In this document: piece by piece, positions 25,109-32,086 of the stretch
How positions within the stretch are numbered: the first letter of the stretch is position 1
Layout of the letters: the number at the start of each line of letters is the position of its first letter
Origin: an uncultured Ruminococcus sp.
GTDB taxonomy: Bacteria > Bacillota > Clostridia > Oscillospirales > Acutalibacteraceae
Length of the DNA: 64,000 bases
Assembly (NCBI GenBank): GCA_910585865.1
Contig: CAJUGO010000010.1
Span: 4,002 to 68,001, forward strand
Reading direction: 5' to 3'
Made by a program: the position numbers and the translations under genes
The notes under the pieces: model-generated
Database searches by the model: none
Told to the model about the DNA's origin: nothing
The model's input: the letters and a program-made list of their open reading frames with translations, nothing else

Positions 25109-25564
25109 TTATCGTTCCATTGTAAAAATGGTCACCTCAACATTTCCGTCCTTCTTTCTACCGGCAATGCTAAACCCGCATCTTTCTGTATAGAATTTTA
25201 TATTCTGCTCCTTGTCCGAAGGCGTCACCAATGTAATTTGCTTCCAATCGGGACAAATTGACAGCATATATTGGAATGCCTGTGTGCCTATCCCCAGTCC
25301 CTGATACGTTGGAATAATACATAAACATCCAAGATAATACTGCCCGTTTCCTTTATTTTCTAAGGAAATTACTCCAACAGGGATACCATTTTTCATAATA
25401 ATATGTTTGGGAAATCGGAGGATAGACGCTTCCATCTGACTTTTCGTTTTTCCATAACCGGGGCATTCCCCATAGCGTACATAATCATCATAAAATGAAG
25501 AATTATAAATATCTATCATCAAATCGGTATCCGATTTGATGGCTTCTCTGTATGTCAATACCAT
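25109..25564 (-). CDS. GNAT-family N-acetyltransferase
   Basis: A 151-residue single-domain acetyltransferase. The acetyl-CoA pyrophosphate loop is CIIPTYQGLGIGTQA (about 85-99), preceded by the beta-4 strand GQYYLGCL and followed by ITLVTPSDKEQNIKFYTERCGF, motif B with the conserved Tyr. It acetylates a small amine or a protein N-terminus; target unknown. It lies alone between two arms of an inverted repeat, opposite in direction to the decayed GNAT gene, and is not similar enough to it to be a copy. Confidence 0.88.
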   Translation of the reverse strand: MVLTYREAIKSDTDLMIDIYNSSFYDDYVRYGECPGYGKTKSQMEASILRFPKHIIMKNGIPVGVISLENKGNGQYYLGCLCIIPTYQGLGIGTQAFQYMLSICPDWKQITLVTPSDKEQNIKFYTERCGFSIAGRKKDGNVEVTIFTMER

Positions 25565-25668
25565 TTTCTTATCCTTTCAAACTCCGATTTGTCTTACTGA
25601 TTATAGCATGGCACAGGCTTCCTGACAATTTGTTTCCGTGGAATTGACGGAGTTTCAACCAGCAACAT

Positions 25669-25684
25669 AAATCTTGAACAGGGA
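25669..25684. repeat. Right arm of inverted repeat around the GNAT gene
   Basis: AAATCTTGAACAGGGA, the reverse complement of 25002-25017. No transposase is present between the arms, so the unit would be a non-autonomous cassette if it was mobile. Confidence 0.7.
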
Positions 25685-25700
25685 GATAACAAATTTTGTG

Positions 25701-25729
25701 TTGCAAGAATCATTTTAATATGTTAAAAT
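25701..25729 (+). promoter_or_regulatory. Promoter of the structured RNA candidate
   Basis: TTGCAA (25701-25706), 17 bases, TAAAAT (25724-25729). The expected start, seven bases on at 25736, is the first base of a perfect 13-bp closing stem. Confidence 0.6.
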
Positions 25730-25735
25730 AAAAAT

Positions 25736-25897
25736 GCCAAACAAAAATCTAGTTTTTATTTTCACCTCAGTGTGTATTTTTATTTCGGTAAAAATGCAGG
25801 CTCTGTTTTCACACACTTAGGTGACAGTTGGAATTTTTGTTTGGCGACAAAAGAGCTATGTGTTTTTCGTGCGTAGCTGCGGCTGCGCATTTTTTAT
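25736..25897 (+). ncRNA. Candidate structured small RNA with own terminator
   Basis: About 160 bases with no coding frame. P1: GCCAAACAAAAAT (25736-25748) with ATTTTTGTTTGGC (25833-25845), 13 perfect pairs. P2: 25762-25775 with 25811-25824, 13 of 14 paired (CACCT and AGTGTGT against ACACACT and AGGTG). P3: ATTTTTA (25776-25782) with TAAAAAT (25789-25795), loop TTTCGG, stacked directly on P2. Unpaired parts are 25749-25761, 25796-25810 and 25825-25832. It ends in a 9-bp terminator stem (25869-25877 with 25882-25890) and TTTTTTATT. A promoter starts exactly at P1. Class unknown; 6S-like shape is possible but not shown. Confidence 0.6.
25869..25897 (+). terminator. Terminator of the RNA candidate
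   Basis: GTGCGTAGC (25869-25877) and GCTGCGCAT (25882-25890) pair over 9 positions with two G-T pairs, loop TGCG, then TTTTTTATT. No gene precedes it on this strand, so it terminates the RNA candidate. Confidence 0.75.
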
Positions 25898-25942
25898 TAT
25901 CTGAATTTCATTAGTTAATAAAAAAGCAACCGAATAAGATGA

Positions 25943-26143
25943 TTATTCTCTGCCGAGAATATAATCAACAGATACCTTATACAAATCAGCAAGTTTAATA
26001 AGATGCTCAACAGGAATGGTCTGATAACCACGCTCATATCTTGAGTAAACCGTTTGCTGTATTCCAAGATATTCAGCTATATCAACCTGTTTCATGTCGT
26101 TGTCCTCACGCAAATCTCTCAAACGCCTAAAATACAAAAACAT
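25943..26143 (-). CDS. XRE-family helix-turn-helix regulator
   Basis: A 66-residue lone helix-turn-helix protein from ATG 26143, with GAGGGTG directly before it; an in-frame TTG at 26152 would put the ribosome site inside. FRRLRDLREDNDMKQVDIAEYLGIQQ, TVYSRYERGYQTIPVEHLIKLADLY and VSVDYILGRE are the full HTH_3 pattern. It is divergent from the membrane/zinc-ribbon gene, and two dyads lie between them, so it probably represses that gene and itself. No ligand or protease domain is attached. Confidence 0.9.
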   Translation of the reverse strand: MFLYFRRLRDLREDNDMKQVDIAEYLGIQQTVYSRYERGYQTIPVEHLIKLADLYKVSVDYILGRE

Positions 26144-26149
26144 CACCCT

Positions 26150-26173
26150 CAATAGTATCTATAAGTACTATTG
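26150..26173. promoter_or_regulatory. XRE operator 1
   Basis: CAATAGTA (26150-26157) and TACTATTG (26166-26173) form an 8-bp dyad. It covers the first bases of the rightward -35 at 26171 and sits at the start of the XRE gene. The half-site AAGTACTA also occurs in operator 2. Confidence 0.55.
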
Positions 26174-26199
26174 ACTTTATCACATATATTTGCTATAAT
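26171..26199 (+). promoter_or_regulatory. Promoter of the membrane/zinc-ribbon gene
   Basis: TTGACT (26171-26176), 17 bases, TATAAT (26194-26199), start near 26206, that is between or inside the two operator dyads. Confidence 0.7.
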
Positions 26200-26204
26200 T
26201 ATTT

Positions 26205-26226
26205 TATAGTACTTAAAAGTACTATA
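26205..26226. promoter_or_regulatory. XRE operator 2
   Basis: TATAGTACT (26205-26213) and AGTACTATA (26218-26226) form a perfect 9-bp dyad with a 4-base centre on the predicted rightward start point. Together with operator 1 it gives a classic two-site repressor layout. Confidence 0.6.
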
Positions 26227-26249
26227 CTTTGATAGGGAGTATAGTGAGC

Positions 26250-26762
26250 ATGAATACAAATGAACATCACCAAAAGAATAAAACAAAAGGTATTCCGATA
26301 ATTATTTTGGGAATTATCTTTCTTGGAGGAGGGCTTATAAGCTTTTTGTATGGAAATTCCAAGAATAATATCTATAACGATTTATTTTTAGATCAAATAC
26401 AAAATTCCGGTTTTACCTTTAACTTTTTAGGCATTATAGGTTTGCTTTTAGGTATTATTTTACTTATAGTCGGAATTGCATTTTATTGTATAAATAAAAA
26501 TGATATTTCTTCATCAAACAATTTTGCTGCGGAAACTGAAAAATATAACCCTATAGATGACATCATGAGAAACCTTATCGAATTAAAGAGTAAAAATCTT
26601 ATTACTGATGAAGAATTTATTAAAAAATATCAAAATCTGGCAATCTCAAAGCATTCAGTAAATATCAGAACCTGTGATTCATGCAAGGCACAGGTAAAGA
26701 ATACCGATATATTCTGTTCTGTTTGCGGTCATAAGCTTGAGGATGAAAAATCCCTTTTATAA
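26250..26762 (+). CDS. Two-span membrane protein with SHOCT-like segment and zinc ribbon
   Basis: About 170 residues from ATG 26250 (GGGAG ten bases before; GTG 26244 also possible). Residues 15-35 and 57-80 are membrane spans. Then comes a short SHOCT-like helical motif (IMRNLIELKSKNLITDEEFIKKYQNL, given in parts) and a C-terminal zinc ribbon CDSCKAQ with CSVCGHKL. SHOCT and zinc ribbons often end small membrane proteins of unknown role. Regulated, by inference, by the divergent XRE protein. No function can be assigned. Confidence 0.75.
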   Translation: MNTNEHHQKNKTKGIPIIILGIIFLGGGLISFLYGNSKNNIYNDLFLDQIQNSGFTFNFLGIIGLLLGIILLIVGIAFYCINKNDISSSNNFAAETEKYNPIDDIMRNLIELKSKNLITDEEFIKKYQNLAISKHSVNIRTCDSCKAQVKNTDIFCSVCGHKLEDEKSLL

Positions 26763-27032
26763 AATAGTATATTACTTTGATTATAATTTTATTGAAATCC
26801 ATTTATGATATCTTGATTATATTTTCATTGATACAGTCATTATATTTTTTATGTTACAAAGTATTTATGACTTTATAAACCGGATAGTTACATGATTTCC
26901 AAATAATCTGCTTATCATTAATATTTCATTACTAAATAATTAAAAACCTGTATATTCCTACACCCAATACTGACAAATAGGCTGATAACAGATATCTTTG
27001 TTCACAATCTGTTTAAGCTGTCCCGTAAAAGC
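26763..27032. other. Gene-free stretch between the zinc-ribbon gene and rplQ
   Basis: About 330 bases lie between the two genes, which converge. Apart from the rplQ terminator at its right end I see only AT-rich DNA and no conserved structure. Confidence 0.6.
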
Positions 27033-27069
27033 ACACAAAAATACCCCCGACAATCACCTTGTCGGGGGT
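27033..27069 (-). terminator. Terminator of the S10-spc-alpha operon
   Basis: ACCCCCGACAA (27043-27053) and TTGTCGGGGGT (27059-27069) form an 11-bp, GC-rich perfect stem with a 5-base loop, followed on the minus strand by ATTTTTGTG. Confidence 0.92.
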
Positions 27070-27097
27070 CAACTTTTACTTGCAATACAGAAAATAA

Positions 27098-27448
27098 TTA
27101 AACAAGTTCAATAATAGCCATTTCAGCACCATCACCGCGGCGAGGACCAATCTTAGTCACTCTGGTGTAACCGCCGTTTCTGTCACTGTATTTTGGAGCA
27201 ATATCTTTAAAGAGCTTGCATGTAACATCTTCCTTTGTAACAAAAGCCAAAACAAGGCGTCTGTTGTGAAGAGTATCATTTTTAGCTGTTGTAATCATTT
27301 TCTCAGCCATAGCCTGAACTTCTTTGGCACGAGTATTAGTTGTCTCAATTTTGCCGTTTTCTAAAAGGAATGTAACCATAGCACGGAGCATCGCTGTTCT
27401 CTGAGCAGTAGTTCTTCCTAATTTTCTTGTACCTGGCATTTCTTTCAC
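27098..27448 (-). CDS. rplQ: Ribosomal protein bL17
   Basis: A 116-residue bL17, last gene of the operon. PGTRKLGRTTAQRTAMLRAM and GGYTRVTKIGPRRGDGAEMAIIEL are the conserved ends. It lines the exit side of the large subunit. The 98-base gap to rpoA carries no clear promoter. A strong terminator follows. Confidence 0.98.
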   Translation of the reverse strand: MKEMPGTRKLGRTTAQRTAMLRAMVTFLLENGKIETTNTRAKEVQAMAEKMITTAKNDTLHNRRLVLAFVTKEDVTCKLFKDIAPKYSDRNGGYTRVTKIGPRRGDGAEMAIIELV

Positions 27449-27546
27449 TCCTTTACCGTTGAGTATTCTTGTAATTGCCGATCGTAAATAATCTAGACAT
27501 AATCGTTAAGTATGATTTGTTTTAATCGGCAACTACTTAGGAAAGC

Positions 27547-28500
27547 TTATTCGTCTTCCTTTTGAAGACTAAAACCGAGAGAGTTAAGTTTCTGCACAAC
27601 TTCCTCAAGCGACTTTCTGCCGAGGTTGCGTACCTTCATCATATCCTCTTCGGACTTGTTAGTTAAATCCTCTACCGTGTTAATGCCTGCACGCTTAAGA
27701 CAATTAAACGAACGAACAGATAAATCGAGATCTTCAATTGTCATTTCAAGGATTTTCTCTTTGCCCTTATCATCTTTTTCAACCATAACTTCTGCACTTG
27801 ATGCCTTGTCAGAAAGATTTACAAAAAGATTGAGATGCTCTGTAAGAACTTTTGCAGCAAGAGAAACTGCCTCCTGAGCGTTGATAACACCATTTGTCCA
27901 AACATCAAGAGTAAGTTTGTCATAGTCAGTAATCTGGCCTACACGCGTATTATCAACTGTGTAGTTTACCTTTAACACGGGAGTATAAATTGAATCTATC
28001 GGCAAAACGCCTATAACATTATTGCCGCTTAACTGCTTGTTGCGTTCCGATGGAATGTAGCCTCTGCCCTTATCTATGGTAATTTCCATATTAAGTTTTG
28101 CGCCTTCGCCAAGTGTTGCAATGTGAAGTTCCGGATTAAGTATTTCAACTTCATTGTCACACTTTATATCAGCAGCAGTCACAACACAAGGACCCTCAGC
28201 AGCAATTTCTACTACCTTAGGACTTGTTTCATGAAGCTTTGCAACAAGACTTTTCATATTAAGAACAATTTCCGTAACGTCTTCCTTTACGCCGGGAATA
28301 GTTGAAAATTCGTGAAGAACGCCGTCAATCCTGATTGATGTAACAGCACAGCCTTCAAGAGAGGAAAGCAGCACACGGCGCAGACTATTGCCGAGTGTAT
28401 TGCCAAATCCGCGCTCAAGCGGTTCAACAACAAATTTGCCGTACTTTCCGTCCTCGGTTAATTCCTCAGTTTCAATTCTTGGCTTTTCAATTTCTATCAT
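27547..28500 (-). CDS. rpoA: RNA polymerase alpha subunit
   Basis: A 317-residue alpha subunit. The N-terminal assembly domain (1-230) has EPLERGFGNTLGNSLRRVLLSSL; after a charged linker (KDDKGKEKIL) the C-terminal domain (about 245-310) has LDLSVRSFNCLKRAGINTVEDLTNKSE and RNLGRKSLEEV with the UP-element and activator-contact residues. Placed between rpsD and rplQ as in nearly all Firmicutes. Confidence 0.98.
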   Translation of the reverse strand: MIEIEKPRIETEELTEDGKYGKFVVEPLERGFGNTLGNSLRRVLLSSLEGCAVTSIRIDGVLHEFSTIPGVKEDVTEIVLNMKSLVAKLHETSPKVVEIAAEGPCVVTAADIKCDNEVEILNPELHIATLGEGAKLNMEITIDKGRGYIPSERNKQLSGNNVIGVLPIDSIYTPVLKVNYTVDNTRVGQITDYDKLTLDVWTNGVINAQEAVSLAAKVLTEHLNLFVNLSDKASSAEVMVEKDDKGKEKILEMTIEDLDLSVRSFNCLKRAGINTVEDLTNKSEEDMMKVRNLGRKSLEEVVQKLNSLGFSLQKEDE

Positions 28501-28574
28501 TCGCGAATCCTCCTATACATTATGCGACCGCATGAACGGTCCATGCGTGTGTAATCTGCCTATGGATAATTGGA

Positions 28575-29177
28575 TTACTTGGAGTACAACTCAACGATAA
28601 GGTGTTCTTCAACAGGAAAGTCGATGTCTTCTCTCTGAGGAGCTGCAACAACCTTACCACCCAAAAGATTTTCGTTCTTCTCAAGCCATTTTGGGGTTAC
28701 AACAGATGCATTTTCACCCTCAGCAATTGCTTTAAATCTTGTAGTTGAGCGGCTCTTTTCCTTTACTTCAATAACATCGCCAACCTTTACAAGGTATGAT
28801 GGAATGTTTACCTTTTTGCCGTTTACGGTAAAGTGACTGTGATTAACAAGCTGTCTTGCTTCTCTTCTTGTAGCAGCAAGTCCGAGTCTGAAAATAACAT
28901 TGTCAAGTCTGCGTTCAATTAATGTAAGCAATACGGCACCGGTCTTGCCTTCTGATTTTTCAGCTTTCTCATAGTAAGCTCTAAACTGCTTCTCCATGAT
29001 GCCGTAAACAAATTTTACCTTCTGCTTTTCAGTAAGCTGTGTGCTGTATTCGCTCTTTTTTCTTCTCATCTTACCGCCGGGATTTCTGTTGGAAGTCTTC
29101 TTGGAATAACCCATAACAGCAGGGGAAATACCAAGAGCTCTGCAACGCTTAGCGATAGGCTGCATATTTTTAGCCAT
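28575..29177 (-). CDS. rpsD: Ribosomal protein uS4
   Basis: A 200-residue uS4. The S4 domain lies at about 92-155 (RLDNVIFRLGLAATRREARQLVNH). The N-terminus RCRALGISPAVMGYSKKTSNRNPGGKMRRKKSEY in parts is the zinc-free form: the cysteine quartet of the C+ type is missing. uS4 nucleates 30S assembly and can regulate its own operon in Bacillus. Confidence 0.97.
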   Translation of the reverse strand: MAKNMQPIAKRCRALGISPAVMGYSKKTSNRNPGGKMRRKKSEYSTQLTEKQKVKFVYGIMEKQFRAYYEKAEKSEGKTGAVLLTLIERRLDNVIFRLGLAATRREARQLVNHSHFTVNGKKVNIPSYLVKVGDVIEVKEKSRSTTRFKAIAEGENASVVTPKWLEKNENLLGGKVVAAPQREDIDFPVEEHLIVELYSK

Positions 29178-29203
29178 AGTAGAATTCTCCTCCTTCTAAA
29201 ATA

Positions 29204-29605
29204 CTATACGCGTCTTCTCTTTGGAGGACGGCATCCATTGTGCGGGATTGGAGTAACATCCTTGATCATGGTTACTTCAAGACCTGCTGTCTGCAATGCT
29301 CTGATTGCAGCTTCACGACCCTGACCGGGGCCTTTTACATATACTTCAACATATTTCATGCCATGTTCCATTGCGGCCTTTGCAGCAGTTTCTGCGGCTG
29401 ACTGAGCGGCAAACGGAGTTGACTTCTTTGAGCCTCTGAATCCGAGCTCGCCTGCGCTTGCCCAAGAAACAGCGTTACCCTGTGTATCGGAAATAGTAAC
29501 AATTGTATTGTTAAAAGTTGACTGAATATGCGCTGCGCCTTTTTCAATGTGCTTGCGCTCACGGCGACGGCGAATAACTTTCTTACCACCTTTTGGTGCT
29601 GCCAT
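29204..29605 (-). CDS. rpsK: Ribosomal protein uS11
   Basis: A 133-residue uS11 with ERKHIEKGAAHIQSTFNNTIVTI and the C-terminal DVTPIPHNGCRPPKRRRV, which contacts the Shine-Dalgarno helix at the 30S platform. Fifteen bases separate it from rpsM. Confidence 0.98.
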   Translation of the reverse strand: MAAPKGGKKVIRRRRERKHIEKGAAHIQSTFNNTIVTISDTQGNAVSWASAGELGFRGSKKSTPFAAQSAAETAAKAAMEHGMKYVEVYVKGPGQGREAAIRALQTAGLEVTMIKDVTPIPHNGCRPPKRRRV

Positions 29606-29620
29606 AATCCTTTGCCCTCC

Positions 29621-29989
29621 TTACTTCTTCTTATTTGCCATGGTCTTACGAGGACCCTTACGAGTACGAGCATTTGTCTTTGAACGCTGTCCTCTTACAG
29701 GAAGTCCCTTTCTGTGACGAACGCCACGGTAACAACCAATATCTATAAGTCTTTTAATATCATAAGCAATGTCACGGCGAAGGTCACCTTCAACGCGGCA
29801 GTTGTGCTCAATATATTCTCTGAGCTTTGCAATATCTTCTTCTGTCAAATCTCTGACACGAGTGTCAGGATTAACACCTGTTGCAGCAATAATGTCGTCT
29901 GCAGTTTTACGGCCGATACCATAGATATAAGTTAAGCCAATTTCAACTCTTTTATCTCTTGGTAAGTCAACGCCTGCTATACGAGCCAT
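29621..29989 (-). CDS. rpsM: Ribosomal protein uS13
   Basis: A 122-residue uS13 with ARIAGVDLPRDKRVEIGLTYIYGIG, and the basic tail RGQRSKTNARTRKGPRKTMA that reaches the P-site tRNA. GGAGG precedes the ATG. Confidence 0.98.
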   Translation of the reverse strand: MARIAGVDLPRDKRVEIGLTYIYGIGRKTADDIIAATGVNPDTRVRDLTEEDIAKLREYIEHNCRVEGDLRRDIAYDIKRLIDIGCYRGVRHRKGLPVRGQRSKTNARTRKGPRKTMANKKK

Positions 29990-30037
29990 ATAGTTGCACC
30001 TCCATATAAAATTATTAATTTCGTTGTTTTAGGTAAA

Positions 30038-30151
30038 TTAACCCTGGCGCTGTTTATGCTTTGGGTTTTCGCAAATTACTAAAATCTTACCTTTTCTCTT
30101 GATAACTTTGCACTTATCGCACATTTTCTTTACTGAAGGTCTGACTTTCAT
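30038..30151 (-). CDS. rpmJ: Ribosomal protein bL36, zinc form
   Basis: A 37-residue gene found by reading the minus strand between rpsM and infA: MKVRPSVKKMCDKCKVIKRK followed by GKILVICENPKHKQRQG. The CDKC, C and H residues form the zinc site of the C+ form. An AAAGGAA ribosome site is present. Confidence 0.97.
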   Translation of the reverse strand: MKVRPSVKKMCDKCKVIKRKGKILVICENPKHKQRQG

Positions 30152-30193
30152 TTATAATCATTCCTTTCTAAAAAGTCGTGTTATATACCCGGC

Positions 30194-30412
30194 TTATTTT
30201 GTACGCCAGGTAATTCTGCCTCTTGTCAGGTCGTAAGGTGACATCTCCACCTTAACCTTATCACCCGGCAAAATGCGAATGAAATTCATTCTCAATTTGC
30301 CTGAAATAACAGCTAATATCACGTGACCGTTCTGAAGTTCAACCTTAAACTGAGCGTTAGGAAGAGCTTCTCTTACAATACCTTCTACTTCAATTACATC
30401 CTGTTTAGACAT
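30194..30412 (-). CDS. infA: Translation initiation factor IF-1
   Basis: The start is ATG 30412 (MSKQDVIEVEGIVREALPN), behind GGAGG; a longer in-frame start overlaps the preceding gene without need. 72 residues, one S1/OB fold, with FKVELQNGHVILAVISGKLR and the end YDLTRGRITWR. IF-1 closes the A site during initiation. Confidence 0.97.
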   Translation of the reverse strand: MSKQDVIEVEGIVREALPNAQFKVELQNGHVILAVISGKLRMNFIRILPGDKVKVEMSPYDLTRGRITWRTK

Positions 30413-30416
30413 ACCG

Positions 30417-30662
30417 TCAACCTCCGTTTTTAATAAATTCATTCAAAATTCTTTTAATTTGCGGATTGGTTTCAAAAGAACCCTTAACAATCGTATTTGT
30501 GGCAGAAACATGGATCAGTTTCTTCTTTTTGGGGCGTTCAACTTTACGCCGCCTGCCGTCAGCAATGTAGACGTAAGTTGAATCAACAGCCACTGCAAGA
30601 AAAAAACTGCCCTTCTCTTTTCCCGCCAAAGCCTTTACTATACTTCCTTTTACCGTGTTCAT
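30417..30662 (-). CDS. KOW-domain RNA-binding protein (L14e-like)
   Basis: An 81-residue protein with an N-terminal KOW motif (KGSIVKALAGKEKGSFFLAV) and a basic middle (DGRRRKVERPKKKKLIHV). Such L14e/L6e/L27e-like KOW proteins sit between map and infA in many Firmicutes; the role is unproven but ribosome or rRNA binding is likely. Four bases separate it from infA. Confidence 0.88.
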   Translation of the reverse strand: MNTVKGSIVKALAGKEKGSFFLAVAVDSTYVYIADGRRRKVERPKKKKLIHVSATNTIVKGSFETNPQIKRILNEFIKNGG

Positions 30663-30671
30663 AAATCACCT

Positions 30672-31424
30672 TTAATCGCACAAAGTCATAATTCGAGGCC
30701 CGTCGGGCGTTATTGCAACTGTGTGTTCAAAATGAGCCGACAGTTTGCCGTCAACGGTAACTACTGTCCACTTATCATCAAGAACACGCACGCTCTGACT
30801 GCCCTGATTTACCATGGGTTCAATGGCAACTGTCATACCCGGAATGAGGCGAACGCCATGACCGGCAAAGCCGTAATTGGGTACGCTTGGGTCTTCGTGT
30901 AATTTCGCACCTACGCCGTGGCCGACATATTCTCGTACCACCGAGTAACTGCGAGCTTCAGCATACTTCTGAACTGCGCTGCCGATATCACCTGTTCGGT
31001 TACCGGCAAGAGCCTGTTTAATTCCCTCATTAAGGCTCTCTTTAGTGGCGTCAAGCAAAGCCTGTGCATCAGCACTGATTTTGCCGCATGGGAATGTAAA
31101 AGCATTGTCGCCGTGAAATCCCCTATAGTACGCGCCAACATCCACGCTTACTATATCGCCTTCTTTTAAAACGAGTTTCTTGCTGGGTATGCCATGGATA
31201 ACCACATTATTTACGGAAATGCACGCACTCGCAGGAAATCCGCCATAACCGAGAAACGAGGGAGAAGCTCCCTGTTTCTCGATATAATTACGGACAATGT
31301 TATCTATTTCATAAGTAGTAACGCCGGGCTTTACAGCCTCTCCCGCAACACGGAGTGCTTCAGCAGAAATTCTGCATGCATCTTTCATTTTAGAAAGTTC
31401 CCGCGCTGTTTTTACTACAACCAT
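30672..31424 (-). CDS. map: Type I methionine aminopeptidase
   Basis: A 250-residue M24 peptidase. The two-metal site is complete: D in VSVDVGAYYRGFHGD (two aspartates), H in GHGVGAKLHEDPSVPN, E in VAIEPMVNQG and the final E in AHFEHTVAIT. It removes the initiator methionine from new proteins. The N-terminal zinc finger of some relatives is absent. Five bases separate it from adk. Confidence 0.97.
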   Translation of the reverse strand: MVVVKTARELSKMKDACRISAEALRVAGEAVKPGVTTYEIDNIVRNYIEKQGASPSFLGYGGFPASACISVNNVVIHGIPSKKLVLKEGDIVSVDVGAYYRGFHGDNAFTFPCGKISADAQALLDATKESLNEGIKQALAGNRTGDIGSAVQKYAEARSYSVVREYVGHGVGAKLHEDPSVPNYGFAGHGVRLIPGMTVAIEPMVNQGSQSVRVLDDKWTVVTVDGKLSAHFEHTVAITPDGPRIMTLCD

Positions 31425-31429
31425 GCTGA

Positions 31430-32062
31430 TTAAGCCTCAATTGCTCTAAGGATAAGCGCAGTTGTTTCATCAACTACATCCTGTCCTTCAACATTTACAA
31501 GCTTACCCTGCTTTCTGTAATAGTCAGCAAGAGGCTCAGTCTCTTTATGATAAACATCAAGACGAGCAAGCACGGTGTCAGGGTGGTCGTCCTTACGCTG
31601 AACAAGGGTGCCGCCGCAATCGTCACATACCCCATCCTTCTTGGGTTTTAAATTCACAAGATGATAAGGTCTGCCGCAATTTTCGCAGACACGGCGTCCG
31701 GACATACGGTTGATAATTCTTTCGTCAGGTACATCTATGTTGATAACGAACTGAATATCTACGCCCATAGCATCCAGAGCCTCGGCCTGAGGAATTGTTC
31801 TTGGGAATCCGTCAAGAATGAATCCTTCTTTACAATCGTCTCCGGTAAGTCGTTCTTTAACAATACCGATTACAACCTCATCAGGAACAAGCTTGCCTTC
31901 ATCCATAAAGGATTTAGCTTTTAAACCCATCTCAGTGCCGTTTTTCAGCGCCTCACGGATCATGTTTCCGGTTGAAATTGTGGGAATACCAAAGTGCTCG
32001 CTGAGTACAGCAGCCTGTGTGCCTTTACCTGCACCCGGAGCGCCTAACATGATAATGTTCAT
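31430..32062 (-). CDS. adk: Adenylate kinase, zinc-LID type
   Basis: A 210-residue adenylate kinase. P-loop GAPGAGKGTQA at 7-17, NMP-binding TGNMIREAL, and DGFPRTIPQA. The LID (about 125-162) has CENCG and CDDCG, four cysteines of the zinc-bearing Gram-positive form. It balances ATP, ADP and AMP. Between map and secY as usual. Confidence 0.98.
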   Translation of the reverse strand: MNIIMLGAPGAGKGTQAAVLSEHFGIPTISTGNMIREALKNGTEMGLKAKSFMDEGKLVPDEVVIGIVKERLTGDDCKEGFILDGFPRTIPQAEALDAMGVDIQFVINIDVPDERIINRMSGRRVCENCGRPYHLVNLKPKKDGVCDDCGGTLVQRKDDHPDTVLARLDVYHKETEPLADYYRKQGKLVNVEGQDVVDETTALILRAIEA

Positions 32063-32086
32063 TTAATTATACTCCTTTTTCAGTGA

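Noticed and set aside
25736..25845. Transposon end or MITE instead of an RNA gene
   Set aside because: The presence of a correctly placed promoter and a terminator outside the stem, and no second copy in the window, favours an RNA; it is not excluded genome-wide.
28575..29177. Zinc-binding form of uS4
   Set aside because: The N-terminal cysteine quartet is absent, so it is the zinc-free type.
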